Below the pieces are notes generated by a model, which had not been told where the DNA came from, ran no database searches, and saw nothing but the letters and a program-made list of their open reading frames with translations. Positions 8,674-17,220 of a stretch of 64,000 nt of DNA are shown here, in pieces (within the stretch, counting starts at the first letter, position 1; every line of letters starts with the position of its first letter). The DNA comes from Sphingobacterium spiritivorum (GTDB lineage Bacteria > Bacteroidota > Bacteroidia > Sphingobacteriales > Sphingobacteriaceae), in contig NZ_CP068082.1 in NCBI RefSeq assembly GCF_016724845.1, forward strand, positions 3,162,001 through 3,226,000, read 5' to 3'. The translations under genes and the position numbers were made by a program.

Positions 8674-10459
8674 TTTTGTTCTGAAATTCCTGGCAACCTC
8701 CACAATATTTATTGTGTTGTATTTTGTACTGCTGCAGTATGTAAAATCTTTTAAAATCAACAGATGGTACTTATTATCTTCTCTGATTTTGGCTTTAATG
8801 ATCCCTTTCTTTGTATTTGAAGTGGAGAAACCTGCGATGGCGATACCTTTGATAGAAGAGATACCTGCAGTACAGGATGAGACACCGCTGGCGCCACAAC
8901 ATGATTTTGTTGAGACTGCTCAACAAGTTGAAGTACAGGCTGTACCTCCCGTTGAGAATTCGAGACCTGTTATCTATGATATTATTATAGGTGTAATGGT
9001 TCTTTATTTTGTCGGGGCGGTGGTCATGGCCATTCGATTCAATAAAAATCTGAGGAGATTATACCGTAAGATTGTTAATGCTGAGCAGATCAGAGAAGAT
9101 GAGGTAACGATAGTTCTGTTAGATGAGCCTATATCTCCGTTCAGTTTTTTCAGATTTCTTTTTGTAAACAGAGATGAATACCGTAGTGGTCTGGAAAAAG
9201 ATATTCTTCGTCATGAAATGGCTCATATCAGGCAGAATCATACCTGGGATGTCATATTTATAGAGACATTACTGGTTTTCTTCTGGTTCAATCCGGCCTT
9301 GTATTTTTACAGAAAAGCTATTCAGACAAATCATGAATTTTTAGCAGATGAAGCTGTCGTGTCTACAGGCAACCATTTTAACTACTTGTCATTACTTATT
9401 AATACTGTTTCTCAGAAGCATATCACCACATTAGTGAGTCCGTTTAACCATTCATTAATTAAAAAGAGATTACTTATGATTACCCGTAAACCATCACATT
9501 TGAGATCACATGCATTTCAATTGTTAAGCGTACTGATATTACTGGCAACAATTGCTATATTCAGTGAACGCACATATGCAAAAGCAGAAAATCCTGCTGG
9601 TGCAGATAATACTTCTTCGAATACTGATCTTATGTCGGGAGTATCCCATGAAGTGTGTACAGATACTATCATTCAGAATGCTGTACAAAGAGATACTATT
9701 GCGGATTCTCTGCAGGCTTTGGATCCACTGGCGATAAAACCTGTTGCGCCGTTAAATGTACAGACGCCGGTAAATCTGAATCTTAACTTTGACTCATTGG
9801 GTCTTTCAAAAGATCTGGCTTATTTATCTTCCCCTGAGTTTATAAACGGTATTGTAGATGTTGAAGGTTTAAGTAAAATGATCAGCGAGACTGTAGGATC
9901 AAAGGAGTTTACTGCTAATCTGCAGAAGTTAACAGATAAAGCAATAAAGGACTCTGAATATTACGATTCTCCTGAATTCAAAGCACATATTAAGAAAATA
10001 GAAAAGGACGCTGCTAAAACCGAGGCTTATTATAATTCCCGTAAGTTTAAATCAAATATTAAGAAAATAGAGGATGATGCAGCTAAAATCGAGGCAAAAT
10101 ATAATTCTCCTGAATTTAAGGCACATATCAAGAAAATAGAGGATAATGCAGCCAAAATCGAGGCTTATTATAATTCCCCTGAATTCAAAGCAAAGATTGA
10201 AAAAATAGAACGCGAAGCGGAGGAAAGAGCCCGTAAGGCTGAAGATGCAAGGATTAATTCGCCTGAGTTTAAAGCAAAGATTGCCAAAATAGAACGTGAG
10301 GCGGAGGAAAGTGCCCGTAAGGCAGAAGAGGCGAGGATTAATTCCCCTGAGTTCAAAGCAAAGATTGAAAAGATCGAACGTAAAGCGGAGGAACAAGGTA
10401 GAAAGACAGCGGAAAAAGCTAGAAAAGCTGCAGAAGCCAGAGCGTTAAAATCCAACTAA
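8666..10459 (+). CDS. M56 (BlaR1/MecR1-like) membrane metallopeptidase with repeated C-terminal tail
   Basis: A 597-residue membrane protein. Hydrophobic segments lie near residues 5-24, 35-52, 104-124, 195-215 and 286-302. The M56 zinc site is HEMAH at residues 183-187, with the downstream glutamate in NHEFLADEAVV. In this family the protease inactivates the paired BlaI repressor after a signal is sensed. No penicillin-binding sensor domain follows; after the last membrane segment there is a linker and, from residue 434, six units of the form NSPEFKAxIxKIExxA (23 then 28 residues), highly charged and helical. The start overlaps the repressor gene, as usual for such pairs. The signal is unknown; an envelope-located tail may do the sensing (inference). 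Confidence 0.88.
   Translation: MIDFVLKFLATSTIFIVLYFVLLQYVKSFKINRWYLLSSLILALMIPFFVFEVEKPAMAIPLIEEIPAVQDETPLAPQHDFVETAQQVEVQAVPPVENSRPVIYDIIIGVMVLYFVGAVVMAIRFNKNLRRLYRKIVNAEQIREDEVTIVLLDEPISPFSFFRFLFVNRDEYRSGLEKDILRHEMAHIRQNHTWDVIFIETLLVFFWFNPALYFYRKAIQTNHEFLADEAVVSTGNHFNYLSLLINTVSQKHITTLVSPFNHSLIKKRLLMITRKPSHLRSHAFQLLSVLILLATIAIFSERTYAKAENPAGADNTSSNTDLMSGVSHEVCTDTIIQNAVQRDTIADSLQALDPLAIKPVAPLNVQTPVNLNLNFDSLGLSKDLAYLSSPEFINGIVDVEGLSKMISETVGSKEFTANLQKLTDKAIKDSEYYDSPEFKAHIKKIEKDAAKTEAYYNSRKFKSNIKKIEDDAAKIEAKYNSPEFKAHIKKIEDNAAKIEAYYNSPEFKAKIEKIEREAEERARKAEDARINSPEFKAKIAKIEREAEESARKAEEARINSPEFKAKIEKIERKAEEQGRKTAEKARKAAEARALKSN
9965..10396 (+). repeat. In-frame tandem repeats in the M56 protein tail
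   Basis: Six consecutive in-frame units, the first four starting about 69 nt apart and the later ones about 84 nt apart. Each encodes an N/DSPEFKA-type start followed by a charged helix. Units 3 to 6 are close to identical in places at DNA level (for example AATTCCCCTGAATTCAAAGC), suggesting recent slippage or recombination. Unit 2 has diverged to NSRKFKSNI. Unit number is therefore likely to vary between strains. Confidence 0.8.
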
Positions 10460-10536
10460 ATAATCAGATTATTCTAGTTGTAATACACAAAAAAGAAATT
10501 GTTTTATATGTTTATGTTGGCGCGAGGCTTAACGAG

Positions 10537-10561
10537 AAAGAGGGGAAAAATTCCCCTCTTT
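10537..10561. terminator. Bidirectional terminator
   Basis: Stem AAAGAGGGGAA/TTCCCCTCTTT with a 3-nt A loop (left arm to 10547, right arm from 10551), A-rich on the left and T-rich on the right. It separates the rightward BlaI/M56 operon from the convergent cupin gene. Confidence 0.75.
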
Positions 10562-10565
10562 TCTT

Positions 10566-11066
10566 TTATCTTCCAAAGTCATCCTGTACACGGATAATAT
10601 CATCCTCATCAGAAGGATTGTCAATATCCGTATGTTGCCAGATTTCTGCCAATACACCATATTCGGATAATCCTACCAGACGGTGACGTTCGCCCTGACG
10701 GAGTTTAATGCTTTCACCTGTTGTAAGTTTTTTAAGTTCCTGCTCATCATCTGTATCACTTGTCACTACACCTACAGTACCTTTGATTACTCTCCAGATT
10801 TCTGCACGGCGGTGGTGATACTGCCATGAAAGACGTTTTTCAGGAGCAACGATCAGAATTTTAGGACTTAATTTGCCTGAAATCTTAAGATCCTGTACAT
10901 TCAGACCTTCAAAATATTCATCTGCAAACTGCTGTGCCTGATCTTCATTTATGACAAAAAAACCTCCCCAGGGACGGGTTTGATCTTGTTTTTCGATGCC
11001 AAATCCTTTGTCTGTAAGGATTTTTTCTATTTCACTGAATAATTCGGCTTTATCTACGTATTCCAT
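10566..11066 (-). CDS. Cupin-fold protein, mannose-6-phosphate isomerase type II-like
   Basis: A 166-residue single-domain cupin. After an N-terminal helix, RPWGGFFVINE resembles the opening of type II phosphomannose isomerases and of proteins often labelled phosphoheptose isomerase. The metal site is seen in cupin motif 1, LSWQYHHRRAEIWRVIKG (two His and a Glu), and in motif 2, RQGERHRLVGLSEYG (His). Start MEYVDKAELF (ATG ending at 11066) is preferred to an in-frame ATG 57 nt further upstream, whose extra residues look unlike the family. A role in sugar-phosphate or nucleotide-sugar metabolism is inferred from the fold only. Confidence 0.75.
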   Translation of the reverse strand: MEYVDKAELFSEIEKILTDKGFGIEKQDQTRPWGGFFVINEDQAQQFADEYFEGLNVQDLKISGKLSPKILIVAPEKRLSWQYHHRRAEIWRVIKGTVGVVTSDTDDEQELKKLTTGESIKLRQGERHRLVGLSEYGVLAEIWQHTDIDNPSDEDDIIRVQDDFGR

Positions 11067-11155
11067 TTTTATTGATTTACTTAAAAGGGTGAAGTTAGGA
11101 TTTTTTTTAAAAATATGTATCAACTATTGTTACTTTCAATTCACAAATTAATATC

Positions 11156-11163
11156 TACCTTTG
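11156..11163 (+). promoter_or_regulatory. -7 box TACCTTTG of the imelysin-like gene
   Basis: An exact TAnnTTTG match. TTTC at 11134-11137 could serve as a weak -33 element. An in-frame start at 11161 falls inside the box, so ATG 11188 is taken, with a leader of roughly 20 nt. Confidence 0.55.
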
Positions 11164-11187
11164 CGGACGTTTTTAGTAACTCAATTT

Positions 11188-12174
11188 ATGAAAAACAGGT
11201 TTTTGGGCTTGGTGATACTGCCGGTCCTGGTGAGTTGTTCCGCAGGTCAGGATAAAATTAACACACAGATTAAGATTATTGACAATATTGAATCCCATAT
11301 CATTATTCCCACACATCAGCTTCTTTGTGAACGTGTTATTGATTTGCAGGGAGCGATCCAACGTATAGAAATCGGTAATGATATTTCCCTTTTGCAGGCA
11401 AGAGACGCCTGGCTAGAGACACGTGAATTGTGGGAACAGGCAGAAGGATATGCGATAGAAGAGAGTAAGATCGTCAGCATCCGTCAGCGAATGGATGAAG
11501 GCACCTATGCTTTATCCCAACAGCAGCCTGACCGGATCAATAAAGGTGAATTTCAGCAGATTGAATACATATTATGGGGTTCTGATGGTATGCGTATGGC
11601 TGCTGATCTGACAGAAACTGATCTGGCTTCTTTAATGACGATTTCAGATAGTATGGTTGTGCAGACGACTCAATTGCTGGCGTTTACAAAAGAAACAGCA
11701 TGGACAAAGGCAAAGTTAAAAGCTAAAAATGAAGAACAACGTTCTCAAATCTGTCAGCAGCGTATGAAAGACTATGTAGGCGGCATGATAGGAGTGACGC
11801 AACAAATTTTGGAGACTAAGATTACAGAACCTGATGCTCCTATATCCGCTGTTCAGATAGAAGAGCCCTATAGTGATAATACAAAATCTGATATCCTGAA
11901 TAATATTATTGCTATCGAAAATCTGTACACAGGCAGGTTGGATCTGCACAAAGGAGCAGGAATAGCGGCTGTGGTAGACCGCCAGGATAAAGTATTGGAT
12001 GAAACTTTGCGTAAGTCTATAGAAGACTCCAAAAAGGCAATAAATGCATTACCCGAATCCTACAGTATGGCGCTGTCCAATGACAGAGATGCGGTACTGG
12101 TGGCGAAGGTAAAATTGCAAACGCTTCAGGAACTGCTTAAAGACCGTTTATTACCATTGGTCTCTCAGATCTGA
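11188..12174 (+). CDS. Imelysin-like lipoprotein with degenerate active-site motif
   Basis: A 328-residue lipoprotein: MKNRFLGLVILPVLVSC is a type II signal peptide. The mature part is helical, with two halves as in imelysin (M75, EfeM/IrpA-like) proteins. ARDAWLETRELWEQAEGYAI matches the first conserved helix, and FQQIEYILWGSDG aligns with the GxHxxE region (usually GfHaIEyLLWG). Here the glycine is Glu and the histidine is Gln, so the proposed metal or catalytic site is damaged while the glutamate remains. Imelysin proteins are envelope proteins linked to iron uptake. Loss of the histidine suggests a binding role or altered ligand. Confidence 0.72.
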   Translation: MKNRFLGLVILPVLVSCSAGQDKINTQIKIIDNIESHIIIPTHQLLCERVIDLQGAIQRIEIGNDISLLQARDAWLETRELWEQAEGYAIEESKIVSIRQRMDEGTYALSQQQPDRINKGEFQQIEYILWGSDGMRMAADLTETDLASLMTISDSMVVQTTQLLAFTKETAWTKAKLKAKNEEQRSQICQQRMKDYVGGMIGVTQQILETKITEPDAPISAVQIEEPYSDNTKSDILNNIIAIENLYTGRLDLHKGAGIAAVVDRQDKVLDETLRKSIEDSKKAINALPESYSMALSNDRDAVLVAKVKLQTLQELLKDRLLPLVSQI

Positions 12175-12264
12175 GATAGACAGTTTTTATTTGTTATTTT
12201 TGTAAAAGATACCCTGTCATATGGTATCTTTTATTTTTTATGATTATTCCGATTATTTTTTCTC

Positions 12265-14496
12265 ATGAGTGAATTGCCTTTAGATAAACAAAATACAGCC
12301 TTTATGCAGGCCGTAGCTTTTGTCAACCAAACGAACCAAAACCTTTTTCTGACAGGGAAGGCTGGTACGGGAAAGACGACATTTCTACGGTATATCAATA
12401 AGCATTCGTATAAGAAGATGGCTATCACTGCTCCTACGGGGGTTGCTGCGATGAATGCCGGAGGTACTACGCTGCATGCGCTATTCTGGTTGCCGTTTGG
12501 CGTCTTTCTGGAGGATTATGAGATGAACTGGAGCGCAGAGGATAATAATATCTATAACAAAAGCCGTCTGTTCAGTACAATAAAGCTTACCAAACAGCGA
12601 AGAGCAATTCTGCAGGAGCTGGAACTGTTGGTTATCGATGAAGTGTCGATGGTACGTAGTGACACCCTGGATGCGATAGATGTCATATTGAAATCTGTGA
12701 GACGTGATCAGCGTCCTTTTGGTGGAGTTCAGGTATTGTTTATAGGCGATTTATACCAGTTGCCTCCGGTGGTCCGGGATTTTGAATGGTCTGTTCTGAG
12801 AGGTACTTACTCCAGTCCGTTCTTTTTCGATGCCAAAGTAATGCGGGAATACCCACCTGTCATGCTGGAGCTCAATCATATCTACAGACAAAAGGATGAT
12901 TCGTTTATTAATCTGCTTAATAATATCCGAAACAATCAGGTCTCTAAAGATGATCTGGAACAATTGAATGCACATTATAAAGCCGATTTTGAGCCAGTTT
13001 CTTCGGATCAATATATTACGCTGACTTCTCACAACCGACTAGCTGACACGATCAATCAGGAAGAACTGGTGCGCTTACCCGGTAAGATGCTCAATATAAA
13101 AGCAGTCATCAAGGACGAATTTCAGCAGGGATCGTATCCTACAGACGAGACGCTGACCCTGAAAGTAGGTGCACAGGTTATGTTTATTAAGAACGATACA
13201 GGTGATGACCGTAAATATTTTAACGGAAAAATCGGGACAGTCAAAGAAATCAATCTGGATAAGCAATACGTGCTGGTCTCCTTTCCGGATGGATCTGATG
13301 ACGTCATGGTCAAAAGAGAAACCTGGGAAAATATACGATATAATTACGATAAAGGACAGGATGAGATCAATTCCGAAGTGTTGGGTACATTTTCTCAATA
13401 CCCTTTACGTCTGGCATGGGCAATTACGATTCACAAGAGTCAGGGACTGACATTTGAGAGAGCGATCATCGATGCAGGGACTTCATTTGCTGCGGGGCAG
13501 GTGTATGTTGCGCTCAGCAGGCTGACCGGTCTGGAGGGTTTGATCCTGAAATCTCCCATCCCCGGACATTCCATTCGTACAGATTTTCAGGTGGTATCGT
13601 TTATGCAACGTATGCTTCCTGAGGCCGAACTGCCGGCTGTGCTGGAACAGTGCCAGAAAAACTACCTGGGTCAGATCTTGCTTAACAGCTTTCGCTGGAC
13701 TTCGCTGATTGACGAGACTGTAGCATTACAAACGTCTCTGGCTGACCGGAATATAGATGATAAAGCCGGAGCAGAGCAGTATTTTATTCAGCTTGTAGCA
13801 GATCTTCGAAAACAAGAGAAAGTCGCGCATTCATTTATCAATCAGCTCTATACGTTACTTAGTGACAAGTCCAGTCTGGATTATACACGTATATGCGAGC
13901 GGACAAAATCTGCTGTGCAATGGTTTCAGTCTAAGATTGAAGATGAATTAATTAAACCTACGTTTGAACATATCAACGTCTGGAAGATCAAGAAAAGGAC
14001 AAAGAAGTATATTGATGAGCTGAATGGCCTGCATCTGGATTATAAACGTAAACTGGATCAGCTGTTGCACTGTCTGACGATTGCCGAGACCCTCATGAGC
14101 GACGGAAATATCGGTGAAGCCGTCACGCAGATGGAGAAATTTGAAAAATCCAAAGATGATCAGGTGAAGACGGCTACAGATGATACAGAAACAAAAGACC
14201 TGACCAAATTGGATACCAAACAGATCACGCTGGAAATGTACCAGGATGGTAATTCTATAGCGGAAATAGCCCAGAAAAGAGGCATGGTTGCCGGAACAAT
14301 ATATGGTCATCTGATTCATTTTATTGGTGAGGGAGTGGAGGCACATGAACTTATCGAGCAGGACAAACTGGATAGAATCATTGAAGTGATCCGTAAACAT
14401 CCGGACGCTTCGGCTTCCGAATTGAAGAGTATTTTAGGTCCTTCAGTAGATTATCCGGATATCCGTATCGGACAAAAAGTGTTAAGTGTAGATTAA
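12265..14496 (+). CDS. PIF1-like superfamily 1 helicase with C-terminal HTH
   Basis: A 743-residue helicase. Walker A is GKAGTGKTT (residues 31-39) and Walker B is VIDE (123-126). Motif III-like FIGDLYQLPPV and the C-terminal motif region WAITIHKSQGLTFERAIIDA and GQVYVALSRLTGLEGL are all present, so it should be an active 5'-3' ATP-dependent DNA helicase. The PIF1/RecD-like core ends near residue 440. A long helical region follows, and near the end GNSIAEIAQKRGMVAGTIYG is a helix-turn-helix of the HTH_40 kind found on some Bacteroidota helicases. It is a single gene upstream of the ATP synthase operon. Confidence 0.9.
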   Translation: MSELPLDKQNTAFMQAVAFVNQTNQNLFLTGKAGTGKTTFLRYINKHSYKKMAITAPTGVAAMNAGGTTLHALFWLPFGVFLEDYEMNWSAEDNNIYNKSRLFSTIKLTKQRRAILQELELLVIDEVSMVRSDTLDAIDVILKSVRRDQRPFGGVQVLFIGDLYQLPPVVRDFEWSVLRGTYSSPFFFDAKVMREYPPVMLELNHIYRQKDDSFINLLNNIRNNQVSKDDLEQLNAHYKADFEPVSSDQYITLTSHNRLADTINQEELVRLPGKMLNIKAVIKDEFQQGSYPTDETLTLKVGAQVMFIKNDTGDDRKYFNGKIGTVKEINLDKQYVLVSFPDGSDDVMVKRETWENIRYNYDKGQDEINSEVLGTFSQYPLRLAWAITIHKSQGLTFERAIIDAGTSFAAGQVYVALSRLTGLEGLILKSPIPGHSIRTDFQVVSFMQRMLPEAELPAVLEQCQKNYLGQILLNSFRWTSLIDETVALQTSLADRNIDDKAGAEQYFIQLVADLRKQEKVAHSFINQLYTLLSDKSSLDYTRICERTKSAVQWFQSKIEDELIKPTFEHINVWKIKKRTKKYIDELNGLHLDYKRKLDQLLHCLTIAETLMSDGNIGEAVTQMEKFEKSKDDQVKTATDDTETKDLTKLDTKQITLEMYQDGNSIAEIAQKRGMVAGTIYGHLIHFIGEGVEAHELIEQDKLDRIIEVIRKHPDASASELKSILGPSVDYPDIRIGQKVLSVD

Positions 14497-14511
14497 ACAA
14501 AAATTATCACT

Positions 14512-14519
14512 TATATTTG
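14512..14519 (+). promoter_or_regulatory. -7 box TATATTTG, main promoter of the ATP synthase operon
   Basis: An exact TAnnTTTG box 50 nt before the first gene of the atp cluster. No TTTG is seen at the -33 distance. It overlaps nothing else and is the only candidate between the helicase stop and atpZ. Confidence 0.55.
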
Positions 14520-14569
14520 CCGGGTAATATGACGGAATCTGAGGCATATTCCTGATCTAACACGTAATT

Positions 14570-14788
14570 ATGGAAAAGAAAAGTGGTCCCAATAAATGGA
14601 TGATGTTTATCGCTATGCCTTCTCAGATGGGGATCACTGTTTACTTATTTTATATGTTGGGTACCTGGCTGGACAAAAAGTACGGCTGGGAGAATGAGGT
14701 AGCCATGAAGGTATCTACATTTATAGGGGTAATTGTATCCATGTATTATTTTATAAAACAAGCAAATCGATTGAGTAAGAATGACTAA
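14570..14788 (+). CDS. atpZ: AtpZ/AtpI-family small membrane protein
   Basis: A 72-residue protein with two membrane helices (about residues 11-28 and 46-63), separated by a charged loop WLDKKYGWENEVAMK. This two-helix layout at the head of an atp operon is typical of AtpZ/AtpI, which helps assembly of the c ring and may act in Mg2+ or Ca2+ transport (family knowledge). It overlaps the next gene by 8 nt (ATGACTAA), indicating translational coupling. Confidence 0.8.
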   Translation: MEKKSGPNKWMMFIAMPSQMGITVYLFYMLGTWLDKKYGWENEVAMKVSTFIGVIVSMYYFIKQANRLSKND

Positions 14789-15176
14789 GAATATCCGCTA
14801 TTTTATACTGTTACTGGTAATTGGGCTAGTATTGTATGGAGTACATTATGCTATATTGAAGGGACTGGACTTGCAGGATGTATGGCAGCAGAATGATTAT
14901 AAGCTATGGGGATTTTATCTTGTCGGTGGAATTTCGTCTTTGGTTATGCTGATAGTGGTTATTATCATCCATAATATGATGCCCAATAGTGTCGGGTTTG
15001 TGTTTTTGGGGTTACTTACCCTTAAGATGATTGTTTCATTTCTGTACGTGAACAAAGGCTTAAATCAGCAGCCCGAAAACTTTATTGAATATAATTTTTT
15101 GGCTGTCTTTTTTCTTTTTATCGTATATGACGTATTCATGGCGTATAAAGTTATGAATCAAGAGAATAAACAGTAA
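14781..15176 (+). CDS. Four-helix membrane protein of the atp operon (AtpI-like position)
   Basis: A 131-residue protein with four predicted membrane helices (roughly residues 5-25, 43-65, 70-90 and 104-124). It lies exactly where other bacteria carry atpI, and Bacteroidota genomes often have a DUF6168-type gene here. No catalytic motif is visible. It overlaps atpZ by 8 nt and is followed by an 84-nt gap with a second -7 box before atpB. A role in assembling the ATP synthase membrane sector is inferred from position. Confidence 0.68.
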   Translation: MTKNIRYFILLLVIGLVLYGVHYAILKGLDLQDVWQQNDYKLWGFYLVGGISSLVMLIVVIIIHNMMPNSVGFVFLGLLTLKMIVSFLYVNKGLNQQPENFIEYNFLAVFFLFIVYDVFMAYKVMNQENKQ

Positions 15177-15231
15177 TTTATATAAATTAAAAAAAGTTTC
15201 ATTTAATCGCAAAAGATGATAAATAAAATCG

Positions 15232-15239
15232 TATTTTTG
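15232..15239 (+). promoter_or_regulatory. Internal -7 box TATTTTTG before atpB
   Basis: An exact TAnnTTTG match 21 nt before the atpB start. There is no clear -33 TTTG. It may allow expression of the structural subunits independently of the two assembly genes. Confidence 0.45.
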
Positions 15240-15260
15240 CGCAAAAATTAACGAGAAAAC

Positions 15261-16346
15261 ATGGAGAGTCTAAGGAGAACGCTTCTTATTTTTACAGCAG
15301 TATTATTCACATTCAACCCTTTCCTGGCGGGAGCTAGTGAAGGAGTAGATGAGCCAAAGTCGCAATCTGAGGAGATCAAAGAATACAGTGAACACCATTT
15401 ACAGGATGATTACTATTTTTCTTTATTCGCAGATAAAGAAGCAGATAAGGTGTATGGTTTTCCACTTCCTGTTATCTTGATTGATAACGGATTAAAAGTT
15501 TTCTCTTCCGCTGCATTTGATCACGGTCATGCAGTAGTTGAAAAAGATGGTCAGTATTATAAACTTTTCCACAACAAGATCTATAAAACAGATGCTGCAG
15601 GGACATTGACTATGGATGACAAACATCATCCGACCAATGCCAAGCCTTTGGATTTTTCGATTACTAAAAATGTTGTGGGTCTGTTGTTAGCTACACTCTT
15701 GTTGTTCTGGGGATTTTTGAGCCTTGCTAAAACATACAAAAAAGGAGCAAATACACTTCCAAAAGGAGTAGGTCGTGTGTTAGAGCCGCTTGTATTGTAT
15801 GTGCGTGATGAAATGGCGATGCCAAATATCGGTTCACGTTATAAAGAGTTTATGCCTTACCTGTTATCGGTTTTCTTCCTGATTTTCTTGTTGAACTTAT
15901 TAGGATTGACACCATTAGGTTTCAATGTGACAGGTAACATCACGATAACGTTGTGTCTGGCCCTGTTTACCTTTTTTATCATTCTTTTCAAAGCAAATAA
16001 AAACTACTGGAAACATATTTTCTGGATGCCGGGTGTACCTGTTCCGTTTAAAATAGTTTTGGCACCAATAGAGTTACTGGGTATGTTTACCAAGCCATTC
16101 TCACTGATGCTGCGTTTATTTGCAAATATTACTGCAGGTCACTCTGTTATAATGGGATTGATTGCAATTGTTTATTTGTTTCAAACCCAACTGACTGTAG
16201 GAGGTAGTATTGGTGTCTCTATGTTACTGACACTTATACTCATGCTTCTGGAGTTATTAGTTGCATTCCTTCAGGCGTTTATTTTTACCATGTTGTCTTC
16301 ACTGTTCATAGGTATGGCAGTAGAGGAACACCATGACCATCATTAA
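15261..16346 (+). CDS. atpB: ATP synthase F0 subunit a
   Basis: A 361-residue inner-membrane subunit forming the proton half-channels against the c ring. A signal-like hydrophobic start is followed by a periplasmic region of about 100 residues rich in His and acidic residues, a common extension in Bacteroidota subunit a. Five to six membrane helices follow from residue 135. The essential arginine lies in SLMLRLFANITAGH (R285). The C-terminus ends MAVEEHHDHH. The gene is 38 nt before atpE in the operon. Confidence 0.96.
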   Translation: MESLRRTLLIFTAVLFTFNPFLAGASEGVDEPKSQSEEIKEYSEHHLQDDYYFSLFADKEADKVYGFPLPVILIDNGLKVFSSAAFDHGHAVVEKDGQYYKLFHNKIYKTDAAGTLTMDDKHHPTNAKPLDFSITKNVVGLLLATLLLFWGFLSLAKTYKKGANTLPKGVGRVLEPLVLYVRDEMAMPNIGSRYKEFMPYLLSVFFLIFLLNLLGLTPLGFNVTGNITITLCLALFTFFIILFKANKNYWKHIFWMPGVPVPFKIVLAPIELLGMFTKPFSLMLRLFANITAGHSVIMGLIAIVYLFQTQLTVGGSIGVSMLLTLILMLLELLVAFLQAFIFTMLSSLFIGMAVEEHHDHH

Positions 16347-16384
16347 TCAGAATTTTTTTTAAATTTTTATATAATTAAATTGTT

Positions 16385-16576
16385 ATGATTCCAAATTTAG
16401 TAGGTGCAGGTTTAATCGTTATCGGTGCAGGTCTAGGACTAGGTAAAATCGGTGGTTCCGCAATGGAAGCTATCGCTCGCCAGCCAGAAGCAGCATCAAA
16501 AATTCAAACTGCAATGATCATCATTGGTGCCCTAGTAGAAGGTTTAGCATTCGGTGCTTTAATCTTAGGTAGATAA
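16385..16576 (+). CDS. atpE: ATP synthase F0 subunit c
   Basis: A 63-residue hairpin of two membrane helices forming the rotor ring. Helix 1 is glycine-rich (GAGLIVIGAGLGLGKIGG), the polar loop is ARQPE (residues 31-35) and the ion-binding carboxylate is E52 in ALVEGLAFG. The residue after E52 is glycine and helix 1 lacks the glutamine of sodium-type rings, so a proton-driven ring is expected. The product is short, as in many Bacteroidota. A strong hairpin lies 17 nt downstream of the stop. Confidence 0.96.
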   Translation: MIPNLVGAGLIVIGAGLGLGKIGGSAMEAIARQPEAASKIQTAMIIIGALVEGLAFGALILGR

Positions 16577-16592
16577 TCCAATGTTACAGTAC

Positions 16593-16629
16593 AAGCACCA
16601 TTTGCAACGGTTGGTTGCAAACGGTGCTT
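16593..16629 (+). promoter_or_regulatory. 16-bp hairpin between atpE and atpF
   Basis: Left arm 16593-16608 (AAGCACCATTTGCAAC) pairs with 16614-16629 with a single A-C mismatch, and the loop is GGTTG. No T-tract follows, so it is unlikely to be a plain terminator. Placed right behind the c-subunit gene, it could protect the upstream mRNA 3' end or slow transcription, helping c outnumber b (inference). Confidence 0.7.
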
Positions 16630-16683
16630 CTTCAGGTAAAGAAAAGAAAAATTAAAAAGAAATAATATTTTATAATATATACA

Positions 16684-17184
16684 ATGGAAGCATTAATTAA
16701 TCAGTTTTCGTATGGTCTGTTTTTTTGGCAACTGATCATATTATTAATAGTAATCTTTATCTTAGGTAAATTTGCTTGGAAACCTATTGTTAATGCGCTG
16801 GATGAGCGTGAGACAGGTATTTCTAACGCATTAGCAGCAGCTGAGAAGGCAAAACTGGAAATGACTCGTTTGACAAATGAAAACGAACAGTTATTAAAAG
16901 AAGCACGTGCTGAGCGTGATCTGATCCTGAAGGAAGCAAAAGAGCTTAAAGAAAAGATCGTTATTGAAGCCAGAGACCAGGCGCATGCTGAAGGAAAGAG
17001 ATTAATCGCTCAAGCTAAACAGGAAATCGATACGCAAAAGACTAAAGCTTTGGCTGAAGTGAAAGCACAGGTTTCTGAACTGTCTATTGAGATCGCTCGC
17101 AAAGTGTTAAGCAAAGAATTTGAAGACCAGGGTAAACAGCAGGCATTAGTTGCTGATTTGCTTAAGGATGTTAAATTGAACTAA
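16684..17184 (+). CDS. atpF: ATP synthase F0 subunit b
   Basis: A 166-residue peripheral-stalk subunit. One N-terminal membrane helix (about residues 9-27, FFWQLIILLIVIFILG) is followed by a long charged coiled coil from residue 35 to 150 with the usual LDERETGISNALAAAEKAK opening and the heptad-rich AxxRDLILKEA section. It tethers F1 to subunit a through subunit delta, encoded 36 nt downstream. Length and layout are normal for the family. Confidence 0.95.
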   Translation: MEALINQFSYGLFFWQLIILLIVIFILGKFAWKPIVNALDERETGISNALAAAEKAKLEMTRLTNENEQLLKEARAERDLILKEAKELKEKIVIEARDQAHAEGKRLIAQAKQEIDTQKTKALAEVKAQVSELSIEIARKVLSKEFEDQGKQQALVADLLKDVKLN

Positions 17185-17220
17185 TCATTCATTCAGGTTT
17201 TCAAATTATAATTTATAACT

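Noticed and set aside
9965..10396. Regular repeats considered as a CRISPR array
   Set aside because: The units are in-frame, lack unique spacers of constant length and encode a charged protein tail.
10052..10455. Repetitive antisense frames over the M56 protein tail
   Set aside because: They mirror the tandem repeats of the real gene.
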